A stretch of 64,000 nucleotides of DNA. Source: Cadophora sp. MPI-SDFR-AT-0126. Taxonomy: Eukaryota; Ascomycota; Leotiomycetes; Helotiales; Ploettnerulaceae. How positions within the stretch are numbered: position 1 is the first letter of the stretch; every line of letters begins with the position of its first letter. Below the pieces are notes generated by a model that did no database searches, had not been told where the DNA came from, and saw only the letters and a program-made list of their open reading frames with translations. Shown here piece after piece: positions 23,421 through 35,679 of this stretch. The DNA lies in assembly GCA_020747065.1 (NCBI GenBank), contig JAGMVK010000001.1, positions 4,092,001 through 4,156,000 of the forward strand, given 5' to 3'. A program made the position numbers and the translations under genes.

Positions 23421-24850
23421 TCACGGCTGACCCGGCCAAACATCATCGGCAATAGCACGAACCAAAGCCAGCTTGTTCTTCATATCATCCCACTCCAAGA
23501 GATTCCCTTCCTCGTGACTCGCAAACCCACACTGCGGACTGACACCCATACGCTCAAGTGCTTGCTCTCTGGTCTGTCCAGCTCCCTTGGCAATCGCATC
23601 TGCGGCTGCGAATAGACGTTCCTTCATCTTCTCCTTGTCCTCAAGCTCGGGGAATTTCGAGGTGATGACTCCCAGAATCACATTCTTGTGCGCAGGGAGG
23701 TGGAGGAGGGGTTCGAAGCCCCCAGCACGCGGGGTGTCGTATTCTAGATAAAAAGTCTGCAGAAGTAAGTATGATCCACCAAGTTGAAGAGGGATTGAGC
23801 TTATAGGAGAGGGGGGAGGCAATAGAGAAGGAAGGATCACTTACGCTAACATTCAGGTCTTGGAATAGCTTAATTGCAATGCGATCGTATCCTCCTTCGG
23901 AGAAATGGCGGGACCCCATGAAGTTTCCTGGAGTATGTTAGAGTTGGTTCGAAAGATGAAGTAGAAGCAATACCTCTGCAGATATGAAGACCAAAGTGCA
24001 TCTTGTCCTTGTGGTCTCTGATGCTATCATTGTAACACTGAATATACGCATCGAGCAACTCATCAGGTGTCTTAGTGTTTGACTTATCCTCCGCCCAGCC
24101 TGCCAACATCTTCTCCGAGCAGAAGTCTATAAGTCAGCATTGAGTCGCCCTTTTGGAGGTGGGACCTTACATGCAAAGTTCGGATCATCAATCTGAACAT
24201 TCCTCACTCCAGCAGCGTACAAGATGTCCAGCTCGGCTCTGTACGCCTGAGCGATATCCGCCAAGTATTCAGCGTCACTAGCATAGACTTCCTTTGGGAA
24301 AGCCTGCCCATCTCTATATCGCAAATGGTACCATGGCGGGGCGATCATAGTCAACTTGATATCCCCCCATCTTTCCTCTGGAACCAATGTCTTCAAATAT
24401 TCGAATTGATCGACCAATGTGCTCTTTCCCTTGTGCCTGATCTTGCCAGTGCAGACGCACGACTGTCCAGGCTTGTGTCCTTTCTCGAGAAATCCAGCAA
24501 TGTCGGGTACGTATGGGCGGAAGATTTCGATCGGTGGGTTTCTGATTTCCGTCATGCCCTCAAGCTCTTCGAAGAATGTTCCCCAGAAGACGGCGCGCCT
24601 GGCACATCAGCATATTATCAAATCCTGGTTGATTGACTGACCTGTATTCGCCATCTGAAATAGCGCGGAATCCTGCATCAGTTTGTACCTTGACAATCTT
24701 GTCGACGGACTCGTTCTCGATGGGAGTGAGGTCGTCCCGACTGATCTGCTTGGCCTCGAATGCAGCACGCTTCTGTAGAAGCTCTTTGGGTCTGAGGAGA
24801 GAGCCCAAATGCTCGGCCCTGAAGGGAGGATTTCGGTGAATGTTTGCCAT
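23421..24850 (-). CDS. MetE-like (cobalamin-independent methionine synthase C-domain) protein
   Basis: Five exons, 24850-24642, 24598-24171, 24126-23974, 23927-23845 and 23756-23421, give 402 residues. The fold is that of the UROD/MetE-like superfamily: RAEHLGSLLRPKEL at the start, FRAISDGEYRR, LTMIAPPWYHLR, NVQIDDPNFAYF, HFGLHICRGN, FYLEYDTPRAGGFEPL and ERMGVSPQCGFASHEEGN. The Cys of HICRGN, the Glu of LEYD and the Cys of QCGF correspond to MetE zinc ligands. It is half the length of full MetE and lacks the N-terminal half, as in a widespread fungal paralogue group of uncertain substrate. Methyl transfer from a folate or related donor to a thiol is likely but not proven. An in-frame ATG further upstream was not chosen because homology starts at MANIHRNPP. 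Confidence 0.88.
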
Positions 24851-26377
24851 CTTTGCTTTGGAGAGTGTGCGTTTTCGCGAGAGACAGTGAAAGTGGGAAG
24901 AAGTCTCAAGATGCCCCCACTTGGCTGTCGGACCCCGCACTGAGCGGAAAACTCCCTAGCCTCAATACCCCTGACGCTACTAGGAAAAGCCTGAAGAATT
25001 TAGCCGAAGTTGTTGTTTACAGTACTCAGCCGAGATTCGCCGTTGAATGTCCTTACCTAGTCGTCTGTCTCAACGAGATGAAGAGAAATAGCAAAGATAT
25101 AAAAGTTGAGGGTCTTTATTCTGACGCTTGGCACTTGTTTGGAAATTAAGAGGCCCCCAAAAATAATGTTGATTTCCTCGTTGACGGCCGCAGTCATTTC
25201 TTTGAGGATGTAATCTGAGAAACGGTACTGTGTAACATATTTTAAAGTCATCAGACAACGATAAACAGCGAAAGAATGAATATATGACAGAGGCCGCAAT
25301 CTGTCTACTAGGCTACGAGAGGAGCTGCGAATATGAATAGCTAACGACCGTGGATTCACATTTGCGCCGTCGATCTACTAAGTGATAATGAAGAACCGAA
25401 TCCAAATACTACACTGAACTCCACTTCTCATGTGATAGAGCACACTTGTACTTGAGACGAATTCTGATGATTGCCTCTGAACCAATTGCGGAATTCAGCC
25501 GGCTTTTAGACTTGAAAGACCTGGAGGAAGTGTATGAATTTCATTTGCTCGACCATGATGATAATATTTGATTGTCATCCATCAAAGCTAGCATTACATA
25601 AACCCAAAGTAAGGTTATTTCGAAATATACATCTAGCTTTGTTCTTATTTGCTCTATCAGATCTGGGACCGAACAAAGTTTCGATACACTATCTGTTCAC
25701 AACAGTAATGCTTCCTTCAATTTGTTTGCATCCGATTTTCTTACACCGATTTACTCATATACCTTACTGATAGTTAACTGCCCGAACTGGCCCATTGGTT
25801 CTGCCTACCGACATGCTTAAGGTAGAAAAGCCGTATTTTTTCACTATCAATCACGAATTCCTTAAGTGCCGACCAATCGCGGCCTGGAAGCAGCTTCATG
25901 ATTCCCTAGAAACCCTCTCCGAACGGTCCAATCACCAAATTTCTTCTGTAGTCTTCAAATATATGAATAAATGTTCAAGAAAATTCATTGCTTTCGAGCC
26001 TTTTATGATCATGTAAGTGAATGAATCTCGGACCGACTTTCGCCGCGAATCTGAAAATATAGTCTCGCTCTGGATGGTCGTAAATGACGGAGAGTCGTTT
26101 TACATTGATCTCATATCCAATTGCGGTCTATATATCTGCAGTTCCATAGCCCAAGTGGCCCAGGAGAAAATGAGATTGTGTGTCGTCTCAGGGAGGGCCT
26201 AGAGGTGACAATTTATACCAAAGTTCGACTTCGAGCAGTTTTTGATTTTTGGTGTGTAGAAACTTGTACTAGTATCTAATCGTCGACATCAAAGCGACAT
26301 TTTGATGCGATGACTGAATTTCGCTTCGCAGTGCGAACTGACCAGCTCGTAAACCTTTTTTTCCACAATTCTCGAAG
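24851..26377. other. Intergenic, AT-rich
   Basis: About 1.5 kb of AT-rich DNA with no gene recognised. Its left end is the promoter of the MetE-like gene. A few 60-100-codon frames (for example 25057-25359 minus) have no recognisable motif. Confidence 0.5.
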
Positions 26378-26384
26378 CTCACTT

Positions 26385-27459
26385 CAATGACTAAACGTAA
26401 GCTACTTGTAACGTTCCAAATTCTGTTTATACTAACTTACTCATCAGAAGCATTCGTCTACATGTTCATCGTTGTCTATTTTTTTTTTTCTCTTGCCTGC
26501 GACCAATTACTTTCAAGGGATCAAGAATCGATCTTGGAGCTTGATGTTATTTTTCACGGTCGGGTGCCTACAGGAGGCAGCTGGTATAGGTCAGTTTATC
26601 CTTACGCTAAATCAACTAATCTACGATAGGAATGAATTGGAAGAGTGTTGCGTCAGTATGATTCTTTTAATATGAGCCCATAAGCAGCCCTGATGTTGAA
26701 TCGGACTTGGTATAATTTCGCCCAGCCTCTACATCCAACTCAACTGCATCACGATTGGGCTTGCATTACTTGCTGCTGGAGTTTATCTCGCACTAAAGCA
26801 TCCGTAACTTATATCACCCTGGTATGGACCACAGCTGATAAACTTCTGGCATCTTCGTTCACGGAGCCCGGTTCTCCCGTCTCGCACCAATATGGTGCAC
26901 ATGGATCTTCATCTCTGTCGATATCACGTCGATCCTCCTGCATGCGGATGTCGCAATATTCGATCTCATAAAACATTATGATGTTGTTACTTCCAGAACC
27001 GGAGCTGCTCCTGCTGCCTCTGCAGATGATACAACATCCGGCCCTACTACAATGATGTTGGGATTGGACCCCCAAAACTTCACGCTTGCGAACTTTGGTA
27101 TCATGGCCGTCAATGAATGGGCACAAGTCCGCAGATACGAGAGCGAATCCAACGTTTGCAAAGGGAATGCGCGGGTCTCGTCGCACCAAGTTAATGGTTA
27201 GTTCTGCCATTGCTACATACACTGTTATTGAGATCAGGTGCATTTATTGCATCTTTGAAATGGCTGGTGGTTGGGTCGACTCTACCATGCAAGACCAGCC
27301 AGATTCAGTGTTTTGGAGAGTGTGATGACTGCAATCTTCGTCGTGTTGTTGAATGCTGGACATAGGGGATTCATGGTTGTCCAGGCGGAGAAGGTGGACC
27401 CAAAGTGTAACGACGCAATATCACTAAGTGCAGTATCAAGTATTGGAGCAAGAGGGTAG
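26385..27459 (+). pseudogene. RTA1-like membrane protein, decayed
   Basis: Pieces of an RTA1-family (lipid-translocating exporter-like) protein follow one another on the plus strand, but in different frames. The order is KNRSWSLMLFFTVGCLQEAA (about 26525-26585), SRLAPIWCTWIFISVDITS (about 26886-26942), MMLGLDPQNFTLANFGIMAV (about 27050), RCIYCIFEMAGGW (about 27237) and LESVMTAIFVVLLNAGH (about 27312). Splice sites remain visible, for example GTAAGC..ACTAAC..CAG before 26450 and an intron about 26811-26874. Frame breaks occur at a T-run (about 26480-26490), near 27170-27180 and near 27300, so no full protein can be made. RTA1 proteins are seven-helix proteins linked to lipid transport and stress resistance. 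Confidence 0.75.
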
Positions 27460-29238
27460 GCAAATAGTAATATTATAGGTCTGGTACGAAAGAAACAAGA
27501 AGGTAAGGAGCCCTCAGAGGGGGAGCGGTCCTATATATACACGAATCTGGTCCGGCTTCCGTCCGGTAATATTCCGGCTAAACCTGAGTACCCCTATTTC
27601 CAGCACTTCCATCACTTCAACGTTACACAAAGAAAACATTGAGGTAACGGAGATGATGGAGGTATGTCTAGAAGACGGATTGATTGGCTCCCCTTTGCGC
27701 ATAGCTTTCCAAAGAGGGGACCGTGGCGTATCGAGTATCTGGTGGCTGTTTGGCGGTGGACGTTTCGTTTGTGTTTTCTCTATTTGTGTTACTTTAGGAA
27801 ACTTGCGTGCAAGTCTTCGCACAATATCAAATGTTTCGAAATGAAACTACTCCTCCGAACATTGATGCTTACTCTAATATTTCGACTCCCTTCACTTAGC
27901 CTTTAGCATATCATACCTCGTAAATCTGTCTCAGTGCCTACCAAATATTAATCTTTTTTCATTCTTGAAACTCCCAAAATACCTCGTCAATAACAATTCG
28001 CGGCTGGAATAATGGTCAGCTGGCTCCAAATCGTGTTGTCAAGTAAAGTAGAATTTGTGATGACAATCATGACATTGATCTGCCCACATGCCCGTAATTG
28101 TAAATAACTGTACTGACGCTCTAGGCTCGGACCGATCAACAAAAGCGCAGCAGAGCCGTTGGACCGAAGTGAAATCGCGCTCGTTGTAATGATGCACGTG
28201 AATTTCCACTCACTGTTCTTCGGCGACCATGTGGGTCCTTTAAACAGGAATAACAATAATCCAAAACACACAGTCTCCACCATCAAACCAATCCAAGGTC
28301 TGCTAGATAACCGTGTGCGTGGTAAATACGAAAAACTATCTCCTCCAACCATTCTGTGCTTCTTCTCTTCTAGAACAATCTCGCCCCAAGGAACCCCTCT
28401 AACTACCTCCGCTGTGGGCGCCGTGAAAGAAGTGTATTCAACGGAAGTCAGATTAGACTTTGTTTCATCGCGATCAATCATTCTTCAGCTAGATCACAGC
28501 CAAGGCTCGAGTACGTTGGTTGTCAGATTTACCCCGTAAGATCGCAACTTTCGCGAACAAACTATGAAAGGAAGGTGGCAGGATTAAGGTTATATTTCTC
28601 AATTGGGAATGCGATGTGTCCCAGATTGGAAGCTGCTGTTCATCCGATCACCAGATGACGTATTTATGGCTTCATATGTGATTAATCCGCTTGGACATGG
28701 AAGACCCCTGAAATAAGCTTTCGGCAGATCAACTGCACCTGCATTTTGCCCTCGAGCAAGTTAACAGATCCCCTTTTCTGCGTTCCAGATCGTTAAATTG
28801 TGGTATTGTTCTCAGGAGTAAACGTGGCACAAAACTTAATATGTGGCCCCTCTTCCCAATCGAGACGATTTCTTTATTTACAAATGACAATCCAGCTTGG
28901 AAGGTAGCGTCGGTCGCATCGGCATCGGCTAGAACCATCTGGTCACGCTCACAGTAGAAAGCTTCCATGCATTGCCACTGCTCCTTTTTTCATTCCGAAA
29001 AAACTGCCGATCCCTTGGTAAAACCGCTTCTAACGGAAGATAGATGAAATGCTGGCACTGCCTCCTTTTTTCATCAGCATCCCCGGATCCCACTTGCATT
29101 CCCGTCGTTCTGGATACTCTGTATTTAACCTTTAAATTAATCCAAACATCCATCTTTTCGACATAAGACATTATCTTTCATCTTTCGGAATTTGTTTCTC
29201 GTCCGCATATGCTCTAACAGAACTCTCCCATCATTACA
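27460..29238. other. Intergenic region with one unassigned open frame
   Basis: About 1.8 kb. A minus-strand open frame at 27987-28481 (164 residues) has one hydrophobic helix (LMVETVCFGLLLFLF) flanked by W/K-rich sequence, loosely like the end of fungal DUF3176-type proteins. I cannot confirm it or find upstream exons. The last 150 bp form the promoter and leader of the GMC gene. Confidence 0.4.
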
Positions 29239-31318
29239 ATGAAGTCCCTTACGGCCCTCGCAATCGCGATGTCTCTCGCGCACCCATTTGTTTCCGCATA
29301 CCCTGTCTTTCCAGGGGTATCTTGCACACAGGCAGATGATTTACTTCCCAGCTACGACTACGTGATCGTCGGAGCAGGGGCATCTGGTCTCACAGTTGCC
29401 AATCGTCTGTCCGAGCGCTGTGGTGAGTGAGATCCCAGAATTTGGAGTATTGACTAATGCTTTTACAGATGTTACAGTCTTGGTGATTGAGGCTGGAGAT
29501 TTGTAGGTCATTACTTCTGCAGACGTATTGTACTGACTTCCAAGTGATGCTCAAGAGGATTTCGTGACTATCCCCGGCCTCGCAGGAGGTGCAGTTGGCA
29601 CCAAGTACGATTGGAATCTGACTTATGCTGCTACCGAAGCAGTCGGCAATCGTTCAATACCTATTCCTTTGGGAAAAGTTGTTGGCGGATCAACGAAGCT
29701 TAATCGAATGGTTTTTGATCGTGGCTCTAAATGCGATTACGACAGATGGGAAGCGTTAGGGAACACAGATTGGGGATTTGACGATCTATTACCATACTTT
29801 AAAAAGGTGGTGTGCAATCAAAAGCTTTCATTTATGCGCTAACATTTCTTAGAATGAGCAATTCACGCCACCTTCTGAAGCAATCGTAGCAGACTGGGGC
29901 ATCACGTATGATCCTACTGCACACGGAGAAACTGGGAATATGAATGCGAGCTACTCTCCGTTCATATACCCCACCACAAGTAAGTCGTGATGGCTTTGAG
30001 ACTTCAATTTCTGACCCATCACAGGAAACATGGTCGAAGCAATTCAAGAGATGAATATCCCGATCGCAGTAGACCAGGCAAATGGTGGGGCAATTGGAGG
30101 CTACTTTTGTCCACATAATCAAGATCCAATTACTGTGACGAGGTCCTCTGCTCAAGAGGCTTACTGGGATACCGCCAGCTCACGACCTAATCTACATATG
30201 ATCACCGGAAACAGAGTCACTCGACTTTTGACCCAAGGAACGGAAAATGTGTCAATCTCTGGAGTAGAGGTACGTTGTTCCCCACGAGAAGTTTTTCGCT
30301 TAACAGGTTAGTTCGCAAGCGCCTCATCAGGACCACGATCGACGATCACAGTCAATAAGGAAGCTATCCTGGCAGCTGGAGCTGTTCACACGCCTCAGCT
30401 ACTTCAGGTATCCGGGATAGGGTCAACTTCGCATCTGTCTTCAATCAACATCACTACCGTTGTCGACCTTCCGGGTGTTGGGCAGAACTTTCACGATCAT
30501 GTCTTTCTCCTTGTTTTGAATAGCATCAATGCCTCGCTTACTTCGAATAACCTCACCGATCCAACGTTTGCTGCCCAAGCCAGAGCAGAGTATGACACAA
30601 ATCGAACGGGGCCTTATTCGACACCTGGTGGAGATTTCCTCGCTTTTCTGCCTCTTCCGATGTTTTCAAATCGATCTACGGAGTTACACTCTCAGGCGGC
30701 TTCCCAAAATGCCACTTTCTTGTATCCGGATACCCCACCTGCTGTGGTGACTGGGTATGCTAAAGAGCATGATGTGTTGACAGAGAGTTTGACATCTTGT
30801 GCTTCGCTGGAGATCATTTGGGACGCTGGTGGATTCGTTCTTGGTCTCGAGGCGCCATTCTCGCGGGGGAGAGTGTTGGCCTCCTCAGCTGATATTTTCA
30901 CGGCACCAGTAGCAGATCCAGCTTTTCTGCGAAACCCACTTGATATGGAGATTTTGAGTGAAGGAGTTCAATTTGTACGTCGTCTCGCTCGTACCGAGGC
31001 TATGAGAGAGCTGTCACCGACGGAAATCCTGCCCGGAAATCAAGAGGTCGAGTCTTACATTCGGAGTTCGGCGACGACTTTGTTTCATCCTGTTGGGACG
31101 TGTAAGATGGGGAAGAGAGAGGAGGGCGGAGTCGTGGACAATGAGTTGAAGGTGTATGGAGTGACCAACTTGAGGGTTGTGGATGCGAGTATGATGCCGA
31201 TTGTGCCTGCGGCTCATACGATGACGACGGTGTACGCTGTCGCTGAGAAGGTGAGTTGTGATCTGGGATTCCGGAGCTTGCTAACATTATATAGGTCGTG
31301 GAGATGATTTTGCAGTAG
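29239..31318 (+). CDS. GMC oxidoreductase (AA3 family), secreted
   Basis: Seven exons: 29239-29422, 29469-29502, 29545-29806, 29853-29979, 30025-30269, 30312-31250 and 31295-31318, giving 604 residues. A signal peptide (MKSLTALAIAMSLAHPFVSA) precedes the FAD-binding VIVGAGASGLTVANRLSE (Gly45 onward). The GMC signature 1 region is GGSTKLNRMVFDRGSK and signature 2 lies around AAGAVHTPQLLQVSGIG. C-terminal catalytic blocks are HPVGTCKMG (His543) and VVDASMMPIVPAAHTMTT (His586). Such flavoenzymes oxidise alcohols or sugars and make H2O2; aryl-alcohol oxidase, glucose oxidase-like and related enzymes share this build. The substrate cannot be told. Signature 1 has KLNR where SxxN is usual, a slight deviation. 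Confidence 0.92.
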
Positions 31319-31646
31319 TGGGGTGTATTCAGCATGCAAGACTGCTTGTAAATAACAAAAAATGGTGGTAGATAAGAAAGAGGTGGGTAATGGTCAAATA
31401 CCGTGTTGATTATGACACGAGATGGTCATGTGCAAACCAAGACTAGCCTCTGCAGTTTCAAGTATATATAGGTGGCTTCCCCCGAGTGCATTCTGCAAGG
31501 CAATCGATCCAATTCTTTTACCTTATAAGGTTCACTCCCGTATACCGTTCAACATACTGCACGAAGCCTGCAAGACCATCTCCTGCACAATTTGTATTAC
31601 TGCTATACGTCAGCATCATATGTTGGAACAAGTATAAGTCCTCAAC

Positions 31647-32669
31647 TTACCAAGAAATGTCCAGCCCCTCAACGCTTGGTGCACGAATCTCATTCCTACA
31701 ATAACATTCCCAGATAAACTCCACTCCAGCATAGAAATACCCAGCTGCTTGACACGCCGCTTGACACTTGGTAGCAGTGTTATCGTTGTTATTCCACATA
31801 AGTGTCGAAAGCGTCCGGGACTGTCCACAATCAGTGTAGCAACCAATGGGAATCCAAGCGGCCATAGTGGGGACAGGTTGAGTAGTGGTAGTGGCGACGG
31901 CAGATGTCGTTTTCAAAGTCGTGCTAGTCGTAGTCGATGTGGGGTTTGTGGTGTTGCTTATGACCGTACTAGTTGACGAGAAGCTGGGAATAGTAGAAAT
32001 TTGAAAGACACTGATTCTTTCTGATCCGCCGCAGATCTCGCTAGCATTCCCTTTACACAGAAGGTTGCAAAGACCATGTGGACTGTCTTTGGCTGGCGAT
32101 CCGCTCATTATGTCTGCGCCCCAGCATTCTTGTGACCATCCAACTCCGCAATACGTCCAACCAGCGCTCCTAAACAATGCCTAGCAGGATTTCCGTGTCA
32201 GAACTTGATTTTCGGCGTCGGTACCCAATCTGTTGTTCATTGTGCGACTTCCACCATTGTCGACGTAGCAGCCGAGGTCGGTCCAGGTAAAACTGATCGA
32301 AGTTGGTTCATTGAAGGCTTCTACGCAGTAGGAAGTGTACTGGCCAAAGTTGCCGCAGGTGGAGGTGATGAAGGGGTTCCAACGTCTGAAGTCTGTGAGC
32401 GTAATGTTTTAGTTCTTGATGAAATTGGTGCAGGAGATGGTGCTGTCGTTGTCAATCCACCAGGTACAGTACGAGGTGGTTGCTGGATTGTGAGGAAAGC
32501 GAGGTTCGACATCGCAGATAGCGGGGTTGACACTCGGTCCGATCCTTCCCCAGCTATCTTTGGTAAGAAATACAACTGAACTGATGTTCTGGGCCAGTGG
32601 ACTGTCAGAGGTCTCCTGGTGCCTGCATCTCTCTGGTCCACAAGCCGTCTCGTTTAAATCCCACATCAA
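31647..32669 (-). pseudogene. LysM + WSC domain protein with in-frame stops
   Basis: Reading the minus strand from about 32530, a LysM-like segment (SYCTWWIDNDSTISCTNF; then NITLTDFRRWNPFITSTCG and YTSYCVEAF) passes through a TAA stop at about 32415. It continues into WTDLGCYVDNGGSRTMNNRL, a WSC start. A second in-frame stop, TAG at about 32180, lies between KSC and ALFRSAGWTYCGVGW, where a Gln codon (CAG) is expected. The rest of the first WSC domain (NLLCKGNASEICGGSERISV), a Ser/Thr linker and a second WSC domain (IGCYTDCGQSRTLS to GVEFIWECYC) follow in one frame. WSC and LysM domains bind wall polysaccharide or chitin. No splice option removes the stops without breaking frame. Confidence 0.75.
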
Positions 32670-33615
32670 AAGAAAAGCTCGACTTTACCGCAGGGGCCCA
32701 TTTTCATATAACCGCGATACCCGTTGCATAGTCCGCCTCGTTTCAATTCCTTACCCAAATAAGCCCGGGTTAGTATAGTCAAACAAAGAATAGCTAGGCG
32801 GCTGGCTTGGCTTTTCCACCCTTTTGCCGTTTTGTAGCAGTCTTGAACAAGTGACGCCTCGCCTGAATGCTTTTTTTTCGCATCTCCCTGTGACTGCCGA
32901 AACCCCCCGCTTCGCCCCATCTCCACCTCTCCACCATGAGCAGTGCCACTAGTGGTAGCCCTGTGAAGATCAACCCCGCAATAACCTTCGAAATGCAAGG
33001 GCTAAGCTGGAAAACCAGGTGGCAGTTCTCCAAAGGTAAGTTTTGCGGCACTTCTTCCCCAGAGTGGCTGGATTTAAAATTTTGTCTTCGATGCCTTGGG
33101 TGGTATTTTCAGACGGGTCGCTTATTCCGAGACCCAACGCTTCAGTTCCGTGTTAAGTGGCATAACCGGCCAATCGGAACTTGGCCATACACCCCGATGT
33201 GAAGCTACTTAGTATCCCTTCCTCTGCTGAGACAATTTCACCGCTAGCAAGGGCAGGGCAGCGGGGGTTTCAATTGGCCTCCTCAGCGAACGTCACGGGA
33301 ACCTCCATGATCTGGCGAGTAGCAGCCCCTACTTCAGCCTACCATGCGAGCAGTGGAATTGTCTCAGCAGGCGAAGGGAATATTTGCGCACTTCGGCGGG
33401 TGGGCCATAGAATAGGACGGAAAACCATTGGCCCAGTCTCATCGCGGCTTGGGCACAATACTTGCCGCGATGTCGATAATAGATGTGCCTGCATGGTGGC
33501 TTCGCGTGGCAATCTGATGAATCATGAAACGTCTAAAAGCTGAACATGTCCTCGAATGTGAAGACAACACTCTCTTCCTCAATTCATACCGGCATGTTGG
33601 TTGCGAACCAACAGA
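32670..33615. other. Intergenic region
   Basis: No supported gene. A minus-strand frame at 32794-33051 contains a hydrophobic helix (VIAGLIFTGLPLVALLM) followed by a very basic tail. It could be a small membrane protein but has no recognised homology. Confidence 0.4.
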
Positions 33616-34848
33616 ATGGGTAACGGTATCGAGGCTGATCCACGAGCCCTGCGCTTCCTCGCTATTATTACTCCGCTTTTTGTTGTCGGTCTCATTTGCT
33701 TCTCAGCGAGAATTATCTCGCGAGTTATCCCATCATACCGGCTCAATGCGTCCGACTATGTAAACGCGTCTGCAGTGGTAAGTATTAGGATATACAACCC
33801 GATTCACTGAGCTACGACAGTTCTGACTGTAGTAATAGGTCGTAATCATCGTTGCATACTCGCTATTCGTGACAAGCATTTGCAAGGGTTTAGGGAATTC
33901 CGTTCAGTCTTTCACCCATGAAAGCGTTGTTGAGGTATTGCGCCTCACGTTTTTCGTGAGGCTTTTCGGCACCGGTGGAGCAACCTTGGCCAGGCTCTCG
34001 ATATCACTGCAGCTGCTACCATTCAGCAGGTCGAGGCAATGGAAGGCTGGTCTCTGGGGTATTGCCGCATTAGAAGTGGCCAGTCTTGTTACTCTCATAT
34101 TTTACACGTTCTTGCAAATCCAGCCTATTACAAAAAACTGGGATGGATCTGGTTACACGGGGCGGACAACAGTGATGTACGCTTTCCTCGGTAAGTTTAT
34201 GAAGCGCAAAGGCATTCTGCCACCAGAATTCACTATTAATTCTCAGTAGCGGCAGCCGTTCTAGGTGATCTCTGGTGTTCAATCATGCCCTGGTTCCTTA
34301 TCTGGGACCTCAGCCGGAGCAAATTGGAACGATATTTTCTATCGATCCTCATTGGACTGGGTCTTTGTGCGGCCGCAGCGGCAACGACAATATTAGTTTT
34401 GTTGATCAGGCTGCAAAACTCTCACGATGCCTTGCGAGATAGTATTCTCATTTATACGTGGTGCTTAGTGGAGCAGAGTACTCTAATTGTGGCCTCTTGC
34501 GCTCCACTCCTGAAGTCACTCGTTGAAAGAGCTCTCCGTCGACTAGGCTTCGCCGGCTTTCACAACATTCCAAGGGAACTGGGTGATTATCCATCCAACG
34601 ATTTTTCGCAAAAGTCTCGATGGCATGTGACTAGGATGTGGCACGGACGGTATGGTAGCGCGTCACAATCCCAGGACAATACTGTCGTGACCCAAGGCTC
34701 CAGACTTGACCCGAACGTAGCACGAACATACAAAGCAGACAGCAGCAATAGCAATTTCGATCCTTTCTCAACCAAGACCGCCGTATCAATACAAACGGAA
34801 GGCCGGGGCGAAGCGGCAGTTTCACTTAGAGCAATGGATCCTGGGTAG
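33616..34848 (+). CDS. SAT4/Pth11-type integral membrane protein
   Basis: Three exons, 33616-33777, 33839-34190 and 34247-34848, give 371 residues with about seven hydrophobic helices: LRFLAIITPLFVVGLICFSA, VVIIVAYSLFVTSICKGLG, LFGTGGATLARLSISLQLL, AALEVASLVTLIFYTFL, AAAVLGDLWCSIMPWFLIW, FLSILIGLGLCAAAAATTIL and LVEQSTLIVASCAPLLKSL. The spacing and the D-x-W-x-x-x-x-P and E-x-x-x-x-x-x-A-x-x-x-P-L-x-x-x-L patterns fit the fungal rhodopsin/SAT4 family. A 100-residue Ser/Asn-rich cytoplasmic tail follows. It has no CFEM domain. The start at 33616 is the first ATG of the frame. Function unknown; signalling or sensing is usually assumed for the family. Confidence 0.8.
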
Positions 34849-34945
34849 ACCAGTAGGTGGTGTATGGAGCGAAGACGATGAGCCATCGCTTTTGAGACAT
34901 GAGGAGCATTTGTATCGATTCTAGCTATGAGCAGATAACTTTCTG

Positions 34946-35679
34946 ATGGGACTGTCGCCGATTCTTGACACGATCTACCACCTCGAGCAGCTCAATGTCA
35001 GTGTTTTATTAGCTTTCAAGGCCGATAGAACTACCATAGCTACCCCTGTTGTCACAACGATGCTCCTCCTCCCATTCACCCTCTACCTCCTCTTTCTTCA
35101 AGCCCATGTCGTCGCTATCCAAGCCACTACAACTACAAACCTAGGGCGATCGACTCCGCAAGAATCGTAAAGAAGGGAGAGACTCTATGGATCCGGTTGA
35201 TCCTGATCCATTGTATCTTGCGACTAGGTGCCATCAGAATTACGTGGAAAATATCCCACCGGCCGTATGTTACATTTTCAGTATATCGTTTATGCGAATA
35301 TGTGTGCTCAGAGAATGTGTGCTAAAGAGCGACGCTTAGCTTGTTCTAGCCTTTGCAACCAAGACAGCAGGCGCAGATCATAAGATCCTTCTTTACATCC
35401 TCGGCGGACTTTTCGCAATGCGGGTCGCGCATGTGTATACATCCCCCATTCCATCTTTTCCCTCAGCCACTACACTCGCTTTCGGAACGGATTGACCAGA
35501 TCCTCGTTTACGAGAGTAAAGCTAATACATTTCGCATAAACAGTGAACTAGGTCTTCGCGGAAAAGATAGCAATGGCATTGCTCGACCTATCACTGGCTT
35601 TACGGTAAAACAGCTTACCATGGCTGGGCTTGTAGGCTGGGGGGTTTGGTTGGTCAAAGACGAGTTCAGGGCAAAATGA
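34946..35679 (+). pseudogene. MAPEG family membrane protein with a one-base insertion
   Basis: Exons read 34946 (or the internal ATG at 35060) to 35264, then 35340-35434, then 35544-35679. The protein follows the MAPEG plan: LLLPFTLYLLFLQAHVVAI, NLGDRLRKN, DPDPLYLATRCHQNYVENIP, KILLYILGGLFAMRVAH, then ELGLRGKDSNGIARPITGF and a last helix before VKDEF. The two introns splice in frame. The only defect is in exon 1: after AACCTAG one G too many (about 35144-35148) shifts the frame between NL and GDRL. A 37-bp non-canonical intron could hide it but is unlikely. MAPEG enzymes include microsomal glutathione transferases. It may be a young pseudogene or an assembly/read error. Confidence 0.65.

Noticed and set aside
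24851..24940. Longer N-terminus for the MetE-like protein from an upstream ATG
   Set aside because: Family similarity begins at the ATG at 24850; the extra 30 residues look unrelated.
27987..28481. Minus-strand frame of 164 codons with one hydrophobic helix
   Set aside because: Only a loose resemblance to fungal DUF3176-type ends. No upstream exons or second helix were found, so it is not called a gene.
32794..33051. Minus-strand frame with one helix and a basic tail
   Set aside because: Could be a small membrane protein, but there is no homology I can name and it overlaps equally long frames.
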